From Lysinibacillus sp. G4S2 (lineage in GTDB: Bacteria; Bacillota; Bacilli; Bacillales_A; Planococcaceae), in NCBI RefSeq assembly GCF_030348505.1, contig NZ_JAUCFJ010000002.1, positions 2,050,001 through 2,114,000 on the forward strand: a stretch of DNA of 64,000 bases, written 5' to 3'. Positions 25,766-34,975 of the stretch are shown here, one piece after another. A program made the translations under genes and the position numbers. Below the pieces are notes generated by a model. The model was not told the DNA's origin. It made no database searches and saw only the letters and a list, made by a program, of their open reading frames with translations. Within the stretch, counting starts at the first letter, position 1; each line of letters begins with the position of its first letter.

Positions 25766-26127
25766 CAATCGACTTTTCACGTGATAAGCCCATATATAGC
25801 CAACTTGTAGATAGGATATGTGGAGATATTTTGAAAGGAAAGTTAGTGCTTGGGGATCGACTTCCTTCTGTTCGAGAATATGCAGTCGAAACAGGTGTTA
25901 ATGTAAATACCGTACAACGCGTGTATAAGGAGTTAGAAGCCATGAATATAACGGAAACGAAACGAGGTCAAGGTACATTTATTACAACCAATGAAGAGCG
26001 GATTGATCTTTTACGAGAAGATATGAAAAACGAATTGGCAGATAATTTTTTATCTTCCATTGAAGCACTTGGATTTTCCAAGGAAGAGATGCTCGTTGTA
26101 TTACAAAAAAATCGTGAGGTGAAATAA
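25762..26127 (+). CDS. GntR-family regulator, YtrA subfamily
   Basis: A 121-residue protein with an N-terminal winged helix (PIYSQLVDRICGDILKG and LPSVREYAVETGVNVNTVQR, about residues 10-55) and only a short helical C-terminal part. That is the YtrA subfamily size, which has no large ligand domain. It likely binds the perfect palindrome at 24938-24971 and represses its own operon. YtrA-type operons are often induced by cell-wall antibiotics; that link is family knowledge. Confidence 0.92.
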   Translation: MTIDFSRDKPIYSQLVDRICGDILKGKLVLGDRLPSVREYAVETGVNVNTVQRVYKELEAMNITETKRGQGTFITTNEERIDLLREDMKNELADNFLSSIEALGFSKEEMLVVLQKNREVK

Positions 26128-26823
26128 ATGCTACAACTTTCCAATGTTTCTTTTCGTTATATGAAAAAGCCAATTTTGCAAGATGTGACTTTTTCTATTC
26201 CGGTCGGCCAAATCATTGGGCTTGTTGGAGAAAATGGGAGTGGCAAGTCGACACTATTAAAAGTATTAGCGGGCTTATTACGACCATCTAGTGGTGAGGT
26301 CTTGCTAAATGGAAAGGCTGTTACACGTAGAAGTGCTGATCAGATTGCTTATTTACCAGATATTGATTTGTTTTTTGATTTTTACACAGGAGAGCAGCTT
26401 TTTCAGCACTATGCCTCTCAATTTGAAGATTTTTCGTATGATAAGGCATGTATCGTTGCAGAGTTTTTAAACGTTGATAAAAATATGAAGCTACGGCAAT
26501 TATCAAAGGGGAACCGAGGTCGAATGAAAATGGCCGCAACTCTTGGGCGAGAAGTACCCTTTTATTTAATGGATGAGCCATTTTCTGGCCTGGATCCAAT
26601 TGTTCGTGAACAGCTTATTAAAGGGTTAATTCAATTTACAGATATTGAACACCAAACAATACTGTTATCAACGCATGAAGTATATGAGGTAGAACCTATT
26701 TTAGATCAAATCATTTTACTACAAAATGGATCGATTATTGCACATGAGGAAGTAGAGACGATTCGAGATATTACGAATAAGGATGCTGTGCAATGGATGA
26801 AGACGTATTATAAGAAAGGATGA
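26128..26823 (+). CDS. ABC transporter ATP-binding protein (YtrB-like)
   Basis: A 231-residue ATPase: Walker A GENGSGKST (about residues 34-42), non-standard signature LSKGNRGR in place of LSGGQ (about 129), Walker B FYLMDEPFSGLDP (about 148) and H-loop STHEVYEVEP. The LSKG signature is typical of YtrB-like ATPases. It directly follows the GntR gene and probably drives the membrane protein at 24986. Confidence 0.92.
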   Translation: MLQLSNVSFRYMKKPILQDVTFSIPVGQIIGLVGENGSGKSTLLKVLAGLLRPSSGEVLLNGKAVTRRSADQIAYLPDIDLFFDFYTGEQLFQHYASQFEDFSYDKACIVAEFLNVDKNMKLRQLSKGNRGRMKMAATLGREVPFYLMDEPFSGLDPIVREQLIKGLIQFTDIEHQTILLSTHEVYEVEPILDQIILLQNGSIIAHEEVETIRDITNKDAVQWMKTYYKKG

Positions 26824-26828
26824 AATTA

Positions 26829-27752
26829 ATGACAACACAACCAATAGTTCAATTGCAAAATTTATCAAAAACTATTCGTGGTAAGCAATTAATTCAGCAA
26901 TTAAATATCGATTTATATCCAGGTCAAATCACTGGATTTTTAGGACCAAATGGCGCAGGGAAAACGACGACTATTCGTATGATGACAGGGCTTATGCATC
27001 CAACAGAGGGGAAAGTTATTGTTGATGGCCTTTCCTTACAGGAGAATTATGAAGAAGCAATTAGTAAGATCGGCGTAATTGTAGAAAACCCGGAAATGTA
27101 TAAATTTATGACGGGTTATAAAAACTTATTGCATTTTGCGCGCATGCATAAAAACGTCACAAAAGAGCGTATTGAAGAGGTGGTTAGACAGGTCGGTCTA
27201 GAGAAACGCATTCATGAAAAAGTATCGACGTATTCACTTGGGATGCGTCAGCGTTTAGGACTTGCTCAGGCACTACTTCATCGACCAAAATTTTTAATTT
27301 TAGATGAACCAACAAATGGTCTAGATCCAGCAGGCATTCGTGAGTTTCGTATGTATTTACGTAAAATCGCGGCTGAGGATGGAGTATCTGTTTTTGTTTC
27401 TAGCCATTTATTATCTGAAATTGAGTTAATGTGTGATCGAGTTGCTGTCATACAAAATGGTAAGCTTATCGATATTCGTGATATTCACATTGAAACTTCT
27501 TCGTTTTATTATATTGAAGCTACACCAAATGAACAGGCTGCTGCTCACCTACAAAAGCTCGATTACAAATTTGTTAAAGAGAATAATGGTTACGTGGTAG
27601 AAATAAAGAAAGAGGATATTCCGAAACTAATTACGCAATTTGTCAATGAAGATATTCAATTATTTGCCGTACAACCACATCAAAAAACATTAGAGGATCA
27701 ATTCTTAGAAATGACAGGAGGTGGCCAAATTGCTGAAGCTAATTCAAAATGA
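26829..27752 (+). CDS. ABC transporter ATP-binding protein, BcrA-like
   Basis: A 307-residue ATPase. ATG 26829 is preferred over ATG 26820, which overlaps the AAAGGATG site. Walker A GPNGAGKTT (about residues 37-45), signature YSLGMRQRLGLAQAL (about 138) and Walker B FLILDEPTNGLDPAG (about 158) match the bacitracin-exporter BcrA group. A C-terminal regulatory part of about 90 residues follows. The next gene, an ABC-2 permease, overlaps its end. The pair may export or resist a peptide antibiotic; this is inferred from family only. Confidence 0.92.
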   Translation: MTTQPIVQLQNLSKTIRGKQLIQQLNIDLYPGQITGFLGPNGAGKTTTIRMMTGLMHPTEGKVIVDGLSLQENYEEAISKIGVIVENPEMYKFMTGYKNLLHFARMHKNVTKERIEEVVRQVGLEKRIHEKVSTYSLGMRQRLGLAQALLHRPKFLILDEPTNGLDPAGIREFRMYLRKIAAEDGVSVFVSSHLLSEIELMCDRVAVIQNGKLIDIRDIHIETSSFYYIEATPNEQAAAHLQKLDYKFVKENNGYVVEIKKEDIPKLITQFVNEDIQLFAVQPHQKTLEDQFLEMTGGGQIAEANSK

Positions 27753-28668
27753 ATGGATGAAATTGTGGCATAAAAAAGGAACTTGGGCAATGGTCGCACT
27801 ATTAATCCTCTTTATTGTTGGTCCTGGTATTATGATGAAATACTATGATACAAAAACGACAGAGGATATATCGTGGCAGGAAAGTGAACAACAGGTCATT
27901 AATAATAATAAAGACATGTTGAAGGGTGACGATGTTTCAGAAGCAGATAAAAAACACATTGAAGAGCAAATTGCTATTTCTGAGTATCGATTAGCAAATG
28001 ACGTGCCATCTCAAACAGAGGGAAGCCTTGCAAGCTTTATGTCATTTGCAGGTAATATGCTAACTTTAGTGACATTGTTTACAGTGATTATCGCAGCAAG
28101 TATCGTATCAAATGAATTCTCAACAGGTACGATTAAAATGCTGTTAACACGTCCGATGTCACGTGCAAAAATATTAACTTCAAAATTATTGATAACCTTC
28201 ATATTCGGACTCTTTTTAGTTGTTGTCAATGTAGTAGTTAGCGCTCTAGTAGGGTTAATACTATTTGGCGGTACAACGGGTGTTGAATTAGAGATGGTCA
28301 ATGGTCAGATTGTTGAAAAAGCAGTATGGAATGATTTAGCATATCACTACTTACTGTCTGGCGGAGACTTTGTGATGTCAACATTGTTTGCTTTCTTAGT
28401 GGGCTCAGTTTTCCGTTCAAGCTCTTTAGCGATTGGTTTAACGATGTTCTTATCGTTTATGGGTGGAATGATTGTGATGTTCTTAAGTAGATACGAATTT
28501 GTTAAATATATTTGGATAACACATTCTAATTTAACACAGTATGAAAGTGGTAATTTAATGGTAGAAGGTATTACAATGCCATTCTCTCTTACAATTCTCG
28601 CGATTTATGCGGTTATTTTCCTTGTGATTAGCTATACGTCCTTCATGAAACGTGATGTGACAGCATAA
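27730..28668 (+). CDS. ABC-2 type permease
   Basis: A 312-residue membrane protein. TTG 27730 is chosen six bases after AGGAGGTG; the upstream GTG lies within that site. It has one N-terminal helix (about residues 17-35), an extracellular helical region (about 36-105) and five more helices, with the ABC-2 segment SNEFSTGTIKMLLTRPMSR between helices 2 and 3. It is the membrane partner of the BcrA-like ATPase upstream and the last gene of the operon. Confidence 0.9.
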   Translation: MLKLIQNEWMKLWHKKGTWAMVALLILFIVGPGIMMKYYDTKTTEDISWQESEQQVINNNKDMLKGDDVSEADKKHIEEQIAISEYRLANDVPSQTEGSLASFMSFAGNMLTLVTLFTVIIAASIVSNEFSTGTIKMLLTRPMSRAKILTSKLLITFIFGLFLVVVNVVVSALVGLILFGGTTGVELEMVNGQIVEKAVWNDLAYHYLLSGGDFVMSTLFAFLVGSVFRSSSLAIGLTMFLSFMGGMIVMFLSRYEFVKYIWITHSNLTQYESGNLMVEGITMPFSLTILAIYAVIFLVISYTSFMKRDVTA

Positions 28669-28673
28669 AAAAG

Positions 28674-28710
28674 ACACGGTATGAAATTTGGTTTTCGTAC
28701 CGTGTTTTCT
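28674..28710. terminator. Bidirectional terminator
   Basis: ACACGGTA (28674-28681) pairs with TACCGTGT (28698-28705), with A and T runs on both sides, between convergent genes. Confidence 0.82.
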
Positions 28711-28725
28711 ATTTTATTTCTGAAT

Positions 28726-29493
28726 CTACAAATGTTTGGAAATAATTTGCTGTAGCTTTGCTTGAATATTAGGTAAGTCCTGTATCGTAATTGTTGTTCT
28801 GAAATTGCTTTCGTCCATATCTAAAGCTTCAGAGAAGAAGCTACCAATACCTCTTACTTTTCGATCAATTTGCATGAGTAATTCTACTGAATGATTAGTT
28901 TGAGATAAAAAGACGATTTCAAGTTCATCTAAATGTCCTCTAAATTGCCCAGTTGGCACAAATTCAAACTCTTGAATGAATGGATAGTACCCACGGAATT
29001 TGGCTGGCGCTTGCTCACATTCGGCTTCGCGTAAACGGAATCCAAGTCCGTTAATTGCACCGAGAATACGTTCTGCAAGCTCGGAAGGTTGGACACGAAT
29101 GTAATCTCGATCATTTGGGTCTACTGCATTTTTAATATCAAGCCCAGTTTGAATCCATACTTTTGTTTTACCCGCCGTAATAGGTGTTTCGAATGGCAAT
29201 GTGAATGAAATAGGAAATACTTTCTTCTCACCGCTGGCAATCACAAATGGCTCTGTTACTTTAACTTTTTGTAGAGCTGCGACTTCCGTATATTTATGGT
29301 CATTAGATTCTCGAATGTAAGTAGTATTCACCGACAAAAAAATAGTATCGACTTGCTGCTCAACATTTCCACCTTGTACAACGATTTCACCACGCATAAC
29401 TTCTCCCGCCTGGTATGTAGACTTCTCTAGTATTGTATCGACTGTTGCCGAGCCAATCCCAATACTTGCAAATGCTTTGTTAAAAAATGACAT
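28726..29493 (-). CDS. spo0M: Sporulation-control protein Spo0M
   Basis: A 255-residue cytoplasmic protein of the Spo0M family (arrestin-like beta fold). Family landmarks are the start MSFFNKAFASIGIGSATVDT, YQAGEVMRGEIVVQGG, the long run around KTKVWIQTGLDIKNAVDPND and the basic DRDYIRVQPS. The length matches B. subtilis Spo0M (about 258). It modulates entry into sporulation in Bacillus. RBS AGGAGG precedes the ATG. It is a single gene ending at the terminator shared with the ABC operon. Confidence 0.93.
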   Translation of the reverse strand: MSFFNKAFASIGIGSATVDTILEKSTYQAGEVMRGEIVVQGGNVEQQVDTIFLSVNTTYIRESNDHKYTEVAALQKVKVTEPFVIASGEKKVFPISFTLPFETPITAGKTKVWIQTGLDIKNAVDPNDRDYIRVQPSELAERILGAINGLGFRLREAECEQAPAKFRGYYPFIQEFEFVPTGQFRGHLDELEIVFLSQTNHSVELLMQIDRKVRGIGSFFSEALDMDESNFRTTITIQDLPNIQAKLQQIISKHL

Positions 29494-29604
29494 CCAAATT
29501 CCTCCTATTGACTTTTATAATTATACATACGCATAATTTTGGAAAAGGTTTCAAGACGTGAACAGTTTTCGATATAATGAATGAAAAACTAGAGAGGCAT
29601 ACTT

Positions 29605-30456
29605 ATGGAGACAGAATGGTTACGAACTTTTATTGTTGCTGCGAAAACAGAGAATTTTCGTGAGACGGCAGAACAACGTTTTATTACTCAATCGACAGTA
29701 TCGAAGCATATGCAACATCTAGAAAAAGAACTTCAAGCAACGCTTTTTGAAAGACAGGGTAAGCATGTGAAATTAAATCATATTGGTGCCCATTTTTTAC
29801 TACAAGCAGAGAAAATGATTGCAACAATTGATGAAGGATTACAAAATACTGCGTCCTTTATGAATGGGTATACATCTCAGTTAACAATTGGTGTTGCACC
29901 TCAAATCGCTAATTCTACTTTACCGATAATCATTCATACATTTCAGCAGCAAAGACCTGCCATTCAAATAACGATTGAACTGTTAAAATCCAATGAAATC
30001 GGAGAAGCGGTATATGCAGGTGTAGTAGATATCGGCTTATCAAAATTGACAACAACACGAGACATTCACGAAGTTCTTCTAGCACAGGAACCACTTCAAT
30101 TGATTGCTCCGATGTCAAAAAGAGCAACAGATGCACTGACTCTTTTACAGCAGGAAACTATTTTAACACATGAATATGCACCTTATTGGCAAGACATACA
30201 ACAAGTACTACAACGATTCCCAAGCTATAAAAGTATGAATATTAATCAAACAGAGGTCATCAAAAACTTTGTCAAACATGGATTAGGTATCGCCTTTTTA
30301 CCAAAGAGTGTGATAGAGGCGGAATTTCAGCAGCAATTGCTTCATAGCTACTCGGTGCAGGAATTTTCCCATATTGTTTCAAATACCTATTTTTTATCGA
30401 AATATTTGTCTGCGGATATTGAGGCATTCTTAGCGGTTTGTCATTCCATCTACTGA
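29605..30456 (+). CDS. LysR-family transcriptional regulator
   Basis: A 283-residue protein with an N-terminal winged helix (TFIVAAKTENFRETAEQRF, TQSTVSKHMQHLEKELQ, about residues 8-45) and a periplasmic-binding-like effector domain (about 90-283, starting SQLTIGVAPQIAN). LysR proteins usually regulate a divergent neighbour; here the divergent gene is spo0M, but no dyad of T-N11-A type is convincing. Target and ligand unknown. The 170 bp after it hold no gene. Confidence 0.9.
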   Translation: METEWLRTFIVAAKTENFRETAEQRFITQSTVSKHMQHLEKELQATLFERQGKHVKLNHIGAHFLLQAEKMIATIDEGLQNTASFMNGYTSQLTIGVAPQIANSTLPIIIHTFQQQRPAIQITIELLKSNEIGEAVYAGVVDIGLSKLTTTRDIHEVLLAQEPLQLIAPMSKRATDALTLLQQETILTHEYAPYWQDIQQVLQRFPSYKSMNINQTEVIKNFVKHGLGIAFLPKSVIEAEFQQQLLHSYSVQEFSHIVSNTYFLSKYLSADIEAFLAVCHSIY

Positions 30457-30626
30457 CTAAAGGAACAAGCTAATAAACCCTATTGCCGCTTTAAACATAG
30501 ACATAATTTGGTCAAAATTAGTTCTAATCAAGCTTTATTCGCGTTAATCTGCATCATTTATTCATATTTACCTTTTAAACTGTGGAATGTCAGAATTGAT
30601 ACCTTAGTTTAAGGAGGAGTGGAAAA

Positions 30627-31549
30627 ATGAAAGCAGGAAAAATAATGTTTAGTTTGTTAGTTGCAATATCTGTATTATCTGCTTGTATTGCTAATGAGGA
30701 TAAGAGATTTACGTATGAAGAAATTAAAAATAGTACAGTAGAACATATCCATGGTTTAGGTTATATAAATGGTCAACAAGAAATAGCCATAGCAACGCAC
30801 AATGGTTTATACAAATATGGTCAAGATGGATGGCGAGAAGCGAATGGTCAGAAACATGATTATATGGGCTTTCAAGCGACAAGAGATGGTTTCTTTGCGA
30901 GCGGACATCCCGAAAAAGGATCAAATTTGAAAAATCCATTTGGCTTAATAAAAAGTACTGACAGCGGTGCGAGCTTTGAACAATTGTCGTTTTATGGAGA
31001 AAACGATTTCCATTATCTTGCAGCTGGTTATAATTCTAATATGGTGTATGTTTATAATGAAACCGCTACTAATGACATGGAAGTTGGATTACATTTTTCT
31101 GAAAATGAAGGGGAATCGTGGACAAAGGTTAAAATGAAGGGATACAACTCGAATACACTTTCTAATTTAGCAGCACATCCACGAAAAAGGAGCTATTAGT
31201 AGTAGGGAGTCAAGATGGGGTATTTATGTCCAATGATTAAGGTGAAAACTTTACATTAATCAATCATGCTAAAATGGTGACATTTGTGATATTAAATCAA
31301 ATAGGCGGATTCTATTCAAATTTCGAAAATGAGCAAGTAAAGCTTAAGGCATTCTTCTTTGATAAAAAAGATGAAAAAAACATTCCATTACCTAAAGAAG
31401 AAAATTTACAGCCCATTTTATATATCGCAACAAACCCTGAAAATCCTAAAGAAATCGTTTTTATGACAAACAATATTGATATTTATCTAACGAAAGATGA
31501 AGGTATTACTTGGAATAAACTTGCTGCCGAGGGTGAGTTATTAGAATAA
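30627..31549 (+). pseudogene. Broken BNR/F510_1955-type lipoprotein gene
   Basis: The first frame (30627-31199) encodes a lipoprotein (lipobox LSAC, Cys20) with repeated short blades such as HIHGLGYINGQQEIAIATHNG and GLIKSTDSGASFEQL, as in BNR or YCF48-like beta-propellers. It stops at 31199 after LAAHPRKRSY. Shifting one base near 31180 restores KELLVVGSQDGVFMSND, which meets a TAA where a lysine would be expected (SND-stop-GENF), then continues to 31549 (ITWNKLAAEGELLE). One frameshift and one stop therefore break a protein of about 305 residues. The order lipoprotein then CcdA-like protein suggests they once worked together. Confidence 0.85.
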
Positions 31550-31568
31550 AAATAGAAGGTGTTTCTAT

Positions 31569-32306
31569 ATGTATAGTTTGATGTCGAAAATAAGCCAAAT
31601 CATCAGTGAACCTATAACAGTATTTTTAAACTCCTATGAACATTCACCGTTTATTATTGCGATTCTACTTGGATTAATAGGCGCATTAGCACCTTGTCAA
31701 TTATCGGGGAATATGAGTGCTATCACTTTTTATGGAAGTCGAACATTGCAAATGAAAAGCAATTGGCAAGAAATCATGTTTTTTATACTTGGGAAAGTCG
31801 TCGTTTTTAGTTTAATCGGCTTATTTGCTTGGCTTTTCGGTCAGTCCTTTGAAACTAAGATGACTAAGTATTTTCCTATTTTTCGCCAAGCAATTGGTCC
31901 AATCATGCTTATAACAGGACTTGTGTTGGTTGGAATTTTAAAATTAAAATTTCTGAATCGAATTCCTTCGTATATTCCGACCGTTTTAAAAGAGGGGAAA
32001 TTGGGTTCCTTTCTGATGGGTGCTAGTTTTTCCATTGCTTTTTGTCCAACGATGTTCGTTCTTTTCTTTGTGTGGTTAATGCCAACAGTCGCTACATCTT
32101 CGTATGGATTAGTTTTGCCGGCGATTTTTGGTGTGGCAACCTCTGTACCCCTTTTGGTGATACTTGGGCTTATTCATTTATTTGATGCAAAAAGATTCAT
32201 TATGCGGACAAGCATGAAAATGGGGAGAATCATTCAAATCGGAGCGGGTGTTGTTCTGATTATTATAGGCGTAACGGATACGATTACATACTGGGGATTG
32301 TATTAA
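31569..32306 (+). CDS. CcdA/DsbD-like six-helix membrane protein
   Basis: A 245-residue membrane protein with about six helices. One cysteine sits in each half: GALAPCQLSG (about residue 42) and IAFCPTMFVLFF (about 160), the layout of CcdA/DsbD electron carriers that pass reducing power across the membrane. Annotators also call this group TauE/SafE-like. It follows the broken BNR lipoprotein by about 20 bp. Its partner thioredoxin-like protein is not seen here. Confidence 0.78.
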   Translation: MYSLMSKISQIISEPITVFLNSYEHSPFIIAILLGLIGALAPCQLSGNMSAITFYGSRTLQMKSNWQEIMFFILGKVVVFSLIGLFAWLFGQSFETKMTKYFPIFRQAIGPIMLITGLVLVGILKLKFLNRIPSYIPTVLKEGKLGSFLMGASFSIAFCPTMFVLFFVWLMPTVATSSYGLVLPAIFGVATSVPLLVILGLIHLFDAKRFIMRTSMKMGRIIQIGAGVVLIIIGVTDTITYWGLY

Positions 32307-32536
32307 AGAAAATATAGCAAAAAGTATGGTACAAGTAAGGGTAGTAAAAACATAATAGCGATATCTACTTCAATATTTCGCCTATCTCCCATTAAAATAA
32401 ACCATTTTTGTACCTTGGTTGAACAGGAGAGAAGCGAAATTTTTTTTGATTTCATTAATGGTAAAGTGCTTTTATGTATAATAGAGTAGACAATGCTAAA
32501 ATTTTCTTTTAAAAATATATAGAAAGAGTGAAAAAA

Positions 32537-32860
32537 ATGATTAGTGCAACATTATTATTTATCCTCGCAGGTATCGGCGAAATTGGGGGCGGCTATTTAA
32601 TTTGGCTTTGGTTAAGAGAAGGTAAACCGTTTTATTGGGGCATTATAGGCGGGATTGCGTTAGCTTTATATGGAGTTGTCGCTACTTTTCAGACCTTCCC
32701 AACCTTTGGAAGGGTCTATGCAGCCTACGGAGGAGTCTTTATTGTCCTTTCCATTTTGTGGGGCTGGGGAATCGACGGGAAAAAACCAGATGTCCTAGAT
32801 TGGGTCGGAGCAGGTATTTGTTTAATTGGAGTGATGGTGATTTTATTACCTCGTTCATGA
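32537..32860 (+). CDS. YnfA-family (UPF0060) membrane protein
   Basis: A 107-residue protein with four helices, the usual YnfA size. Family segments are [20 protein letters not shown] (helix 1), [23 protein letters not shown], and the last loop [23 protein letters not shown] 32537 is nine bases past AAAGAG, while the GTG at 32528 overlaps it. YnfA proteins resemble small multidrug transporters; the substrate here is unknown. Confidence 0.93.
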   Translation: MISATLLFILAGIGEIGGGYLIWLWLREGKPFYWGIIGGIALALYGVVATFQTFPTFGRVYAAYGGVFIVLSILWGWGIDGKKPDVLDWVGAGICLIGVMVILLPRS

Positions 32861-32894
32861 TAGGATAAATGTTTCCTTAAAATATTTTTATGAG

Positions 32895-32936
32895 CCTTCA
32901 CAATTTGAGTAAAATCATGATTGTGAAGGATTTTTT
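32895..32936 (+). terminator. Intrinsic terminator after YnfA gene
   Basis: CCTTCACAAT (32895-32904) pairs with ATTGTGAAGG (32920-32929), followed by a T run. Confidence 0.85.
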
Positions 32937-32974
32937 ATATAAAAATTAATTTTTTTGTAAAAAATAAAAGATTT

Positions 32975-33003
32975 TGTAACGAATCCTATTTAATATCTAT
33001 ATA
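32975..33003 (+). promoter_or_regulatory. Possible ECF-type promoter
   Basis: TGTAAC (32975-32980) matches the -35 of SigX/SigM-like promoters. Seventeen bases later lies CTATAT (32998-33003), which lacks the usual CGTC-type -10. Autoregulation of the sigma gene is plausible but weakly supported. Confidence 0.3.
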
Positions 33004-33044
33004 TAAGTGTCACCGTTAAGATTCTAGTGAGGGGAGGGAGGACA

Positions 33045-33560
33045 GTGGAGAATTTAAGTGAAATTTACAAATCATATGCAGATGAAGTAAAACGATTTCT
33101 TATTTGTTTAACAACTAATGTCGATTTAGCTGAGGAACTGACGCAAGAAACCTTTTATCAAGCTGTAAAGTCGATTGAGCGATATAACGGTGAATGTAAG
33201 ATGTCTGTTTGGTTATGTCAGATTGCAAAGCATACATACTATAACCATTTAAAAAAGGAAAAACGTCATAGCCATATGAGTGTGGAACACATGATGGAAA
33301 TAGGGTTGGATGTACCATCTAATGCGGAATTACCAGACGAGGAACTTGCAAAACGTAATACATTTATTTCATTACATAGAGAAATTCATCTATTAAAAGA
33401 ACCGTATCGTGAAATATTTTTACTTAGAACTTCCGTCAATCTTAGCTTCAAAGAAATTGGAGAGATATTCGATAAAAGTGAAAACTGGGCAAGGGTAACA
33501 TATTATCGAGCCAAATTAAAATTAGTAGAAAGGATCCGAGGTGAACTAAATGAACTGTAA
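33045..33560 (+). CDS. ECF RNA polymerase sigma factor
   Basis: A 171-residue sigma-70 family protein. GTG 33045 is chosen a few bases after GGGAGGGAGG. Region 2 (EELTQETFYQAVKSIERY, about residues 33-50) and region 4 (LSFKEIGEIFDKSENWARVTYYRAK, broken here as the HTH FKEIGEIFDKSENWARVTYY near residues 139-158) are clear. The next gene overlaps its end by 11 bases and encodes a zinc-finger anti-sigma factor, so the pair forms an envelope-stress switch. Targets unknown. Confidence 0.92.
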   Translation: MENLSEIYKSYADEVKRFLICLTTNVDLAEELTQETFYQAVKSIERYNGECKMSVWLCQIAKHTYYNHLKKEKRHSHMSVEHMMEIGLDVPSNAELPDEELAKRNTFISLHREIHLLKEPYREIFLLRTSVNLSFKEIGEIFDKSENWARVTYYRAKLKLVERIRGELNEL

Positions 33561-34155
33561 TATTATAAAGGATTTATTACCCTCTTATATTGATGGTATT
33601 TGTAGTGAAGATACTACTAAAGTTGTCGAGGAACATTTAAATTGTTGTGAAGAGTGTAGGTTACATCTAGATGTGATGGAACAGCCAACAACTGATATTC
33701 TGCCAGAAGAAGTAATAGTAGCAAAAGCACCATTTAAAAAAATTAATAAAAAGCGTCGTATTCAAGTTTTAATTACCATTTTGATTACTTTTAGTATCAC
33801 AATCATAGGCTCACTAGTTGTTCAAGAAGTGGGAGCTGTAAATCAAATCTTTTTTCCAATGAGTACTGCTACTGTAAATTTAACAGATGATAAAGATGAG
33901 TGGACTACATTATATTTTGACGATAAGGATTATTTAAAGTTCGATAGTGTTTTTTGGAACAAGGAAATCGTTAATCATGCAAATAGTAATAGTGATGTAA
34001 TTTTAAGAATAAAAGATGAAAATGGCCATATTGTAGTAGATGAATTTAAGCTATCCCCTGGGAAAAGCGTGAAATTGGATGAACTAAAGAATAATATAAA
34101 ATATTCTTTTGAATTGAAGGCTAAAAAAGGGCAATTTCTTATTAATGTAGTTTGA
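33550..34155 (+). CDS. Zinc-finger anti-sigma factor, one membrane helix
   Basis: A 201-residue protein with a ZAS domain at the N-terminus (MNCNIIKDLLPSYIDGICSE, then HLNCCEECR giving the H-x3-C-x2-C motif, about residues 30-38), one helix (about 75-97) and an extracellular beta-type domain. It should hold the preceding sigma factor inactive and release it after cleavage or a signal outside the cell. The overlap with the sigma gene implies coupled translation. Confidence 0.9.
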   Translation: MNCNIIKDLLPSYIDGICSEDTTKVVEEHLNCCEECRLHLDVMEQPTTDILPEEVIVAKAPFKKINKKRRIQVLITILITFSITIIGSLVVQEVGAVNQIFFPMSTATVNLTDDKDEWTTLYFDDKDYLKFDSVFWNKEIVNHANSNSDVILRIKDENGHIVVDEFKLSPGKSVKLDELKNNIKYSFELKAKKGQFLINVV

Positions 34156-34218
34156 AAACTTGAAAGCCACTTTAAAAAGAGGGATATTTAACGCGTTTAA
34201 ATTCACGAAAAAATAGAA

Positions 34219-34256
34219 GAATGTATATTTTTAATTGAAAATATACGTTCTTTTTG
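34219..34256 (+). terminator. Intrinsic terminator after sigma/anti-sigma operon
   Basis: GAATGTATATTTT (34219-34231) pairs with AAAATATACGTTC (34238-34250), with one G-T pair and a T run. Confidence 0.82.
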
Positions 34257-34443
34257 TTTACCTATAGAAATATATTTTGGCGGATTAGAAAATAAACAAA
34301 AAGCACAAAGAAGAAGGACTTTTAGAATTTGAATCGAAATATCTTAAAGTAATCCCAAAAAAGTTTGGAGGTCGCAATTTTGTTACTTTATTTCTGATAT
34401 ATATCATCAGCCTAAAATTAAAAAATAATTTAGGAGTTGATAT

Positions 34444-34860
34444 ATGTTGATATACAAAAATTCACTTGATGGAATTTCTTCTGATATGCTGAATGGCTTT
34501 TTTGTTGATTGGCCTAATCCACCAAATCCACAAACTCACTTAAAGCTGTTAAAACACAGTAATAAAGTGGTCATTGCTTTAGACGATAATACGAATCAAG
34601 TAGTTGGATTTATAACAGCGATTAGCGATGGGGTTCTATCAGCCTACATTCCGTTCCTTGAAGTTTTGCCAGACTATAAAAATAAAGGCATTGGCAAGGA
34701 ATTAGTCAAACAAATGTTAAAAGAGCTTGATGATATTTATATGGTTGATTTGTGCTGTGAGGATGACTTAGTTCCTTATTATGAGAAGTTTGGAATGATA
34801 AAAGTAAACGGAATGGTCGTTAGAAATTACGAAATGCAGTCTGGAATTTCAAACAAATAA
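34444..34860 (+). CDS. GNAT-family N-acetyltransferase
   Basis: A 138-residue GNAT protein. The acetyl-CoA loop is PDYKNKGIGKELVKQML (about residues 78-94), preceded by the strand VVGFITAISDG and YIPFLEVLP, and followed by YYEKFGMIKVNGM, the usual C-terminal strand. Substrate unknown. A terminator follows 10 bp later. Confidence 0.9.
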   Translation: MLIYKNSLDGISSDMLNGFFVDWPNPPNPQTHLKLLKHSNKVVIALDDNTNQVVGFITAISDGVLSAYIPFLEVLPDYKNKGIGKELVKQMLKELDDIYMVDLCCEDDLVPYYEKFGMIKVNGMVVRNYEMQSGISNK

Positions 34861-34869
34861 ATATAAAGA

Positions 34870-34899
34870 AAAACGCTTGGACTTTCCAAGCGTTTTTTA
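34870..34899 (+). terminator. Intrinsic terminator after GNAT gene
   Basis: AAAACGCTTGG (34870-34880) pairs with CCAAGCGTTTT (34886-34896) and ends in T. Confidence 0.9.
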
Positions 34900-34975
34900 C
34901 GTACTAAATTATTCTGTTTACTGCGATTCCATTTGTGAGAAGGTCTGCTTTTTTACTGTTCTATATTTAAAAATG

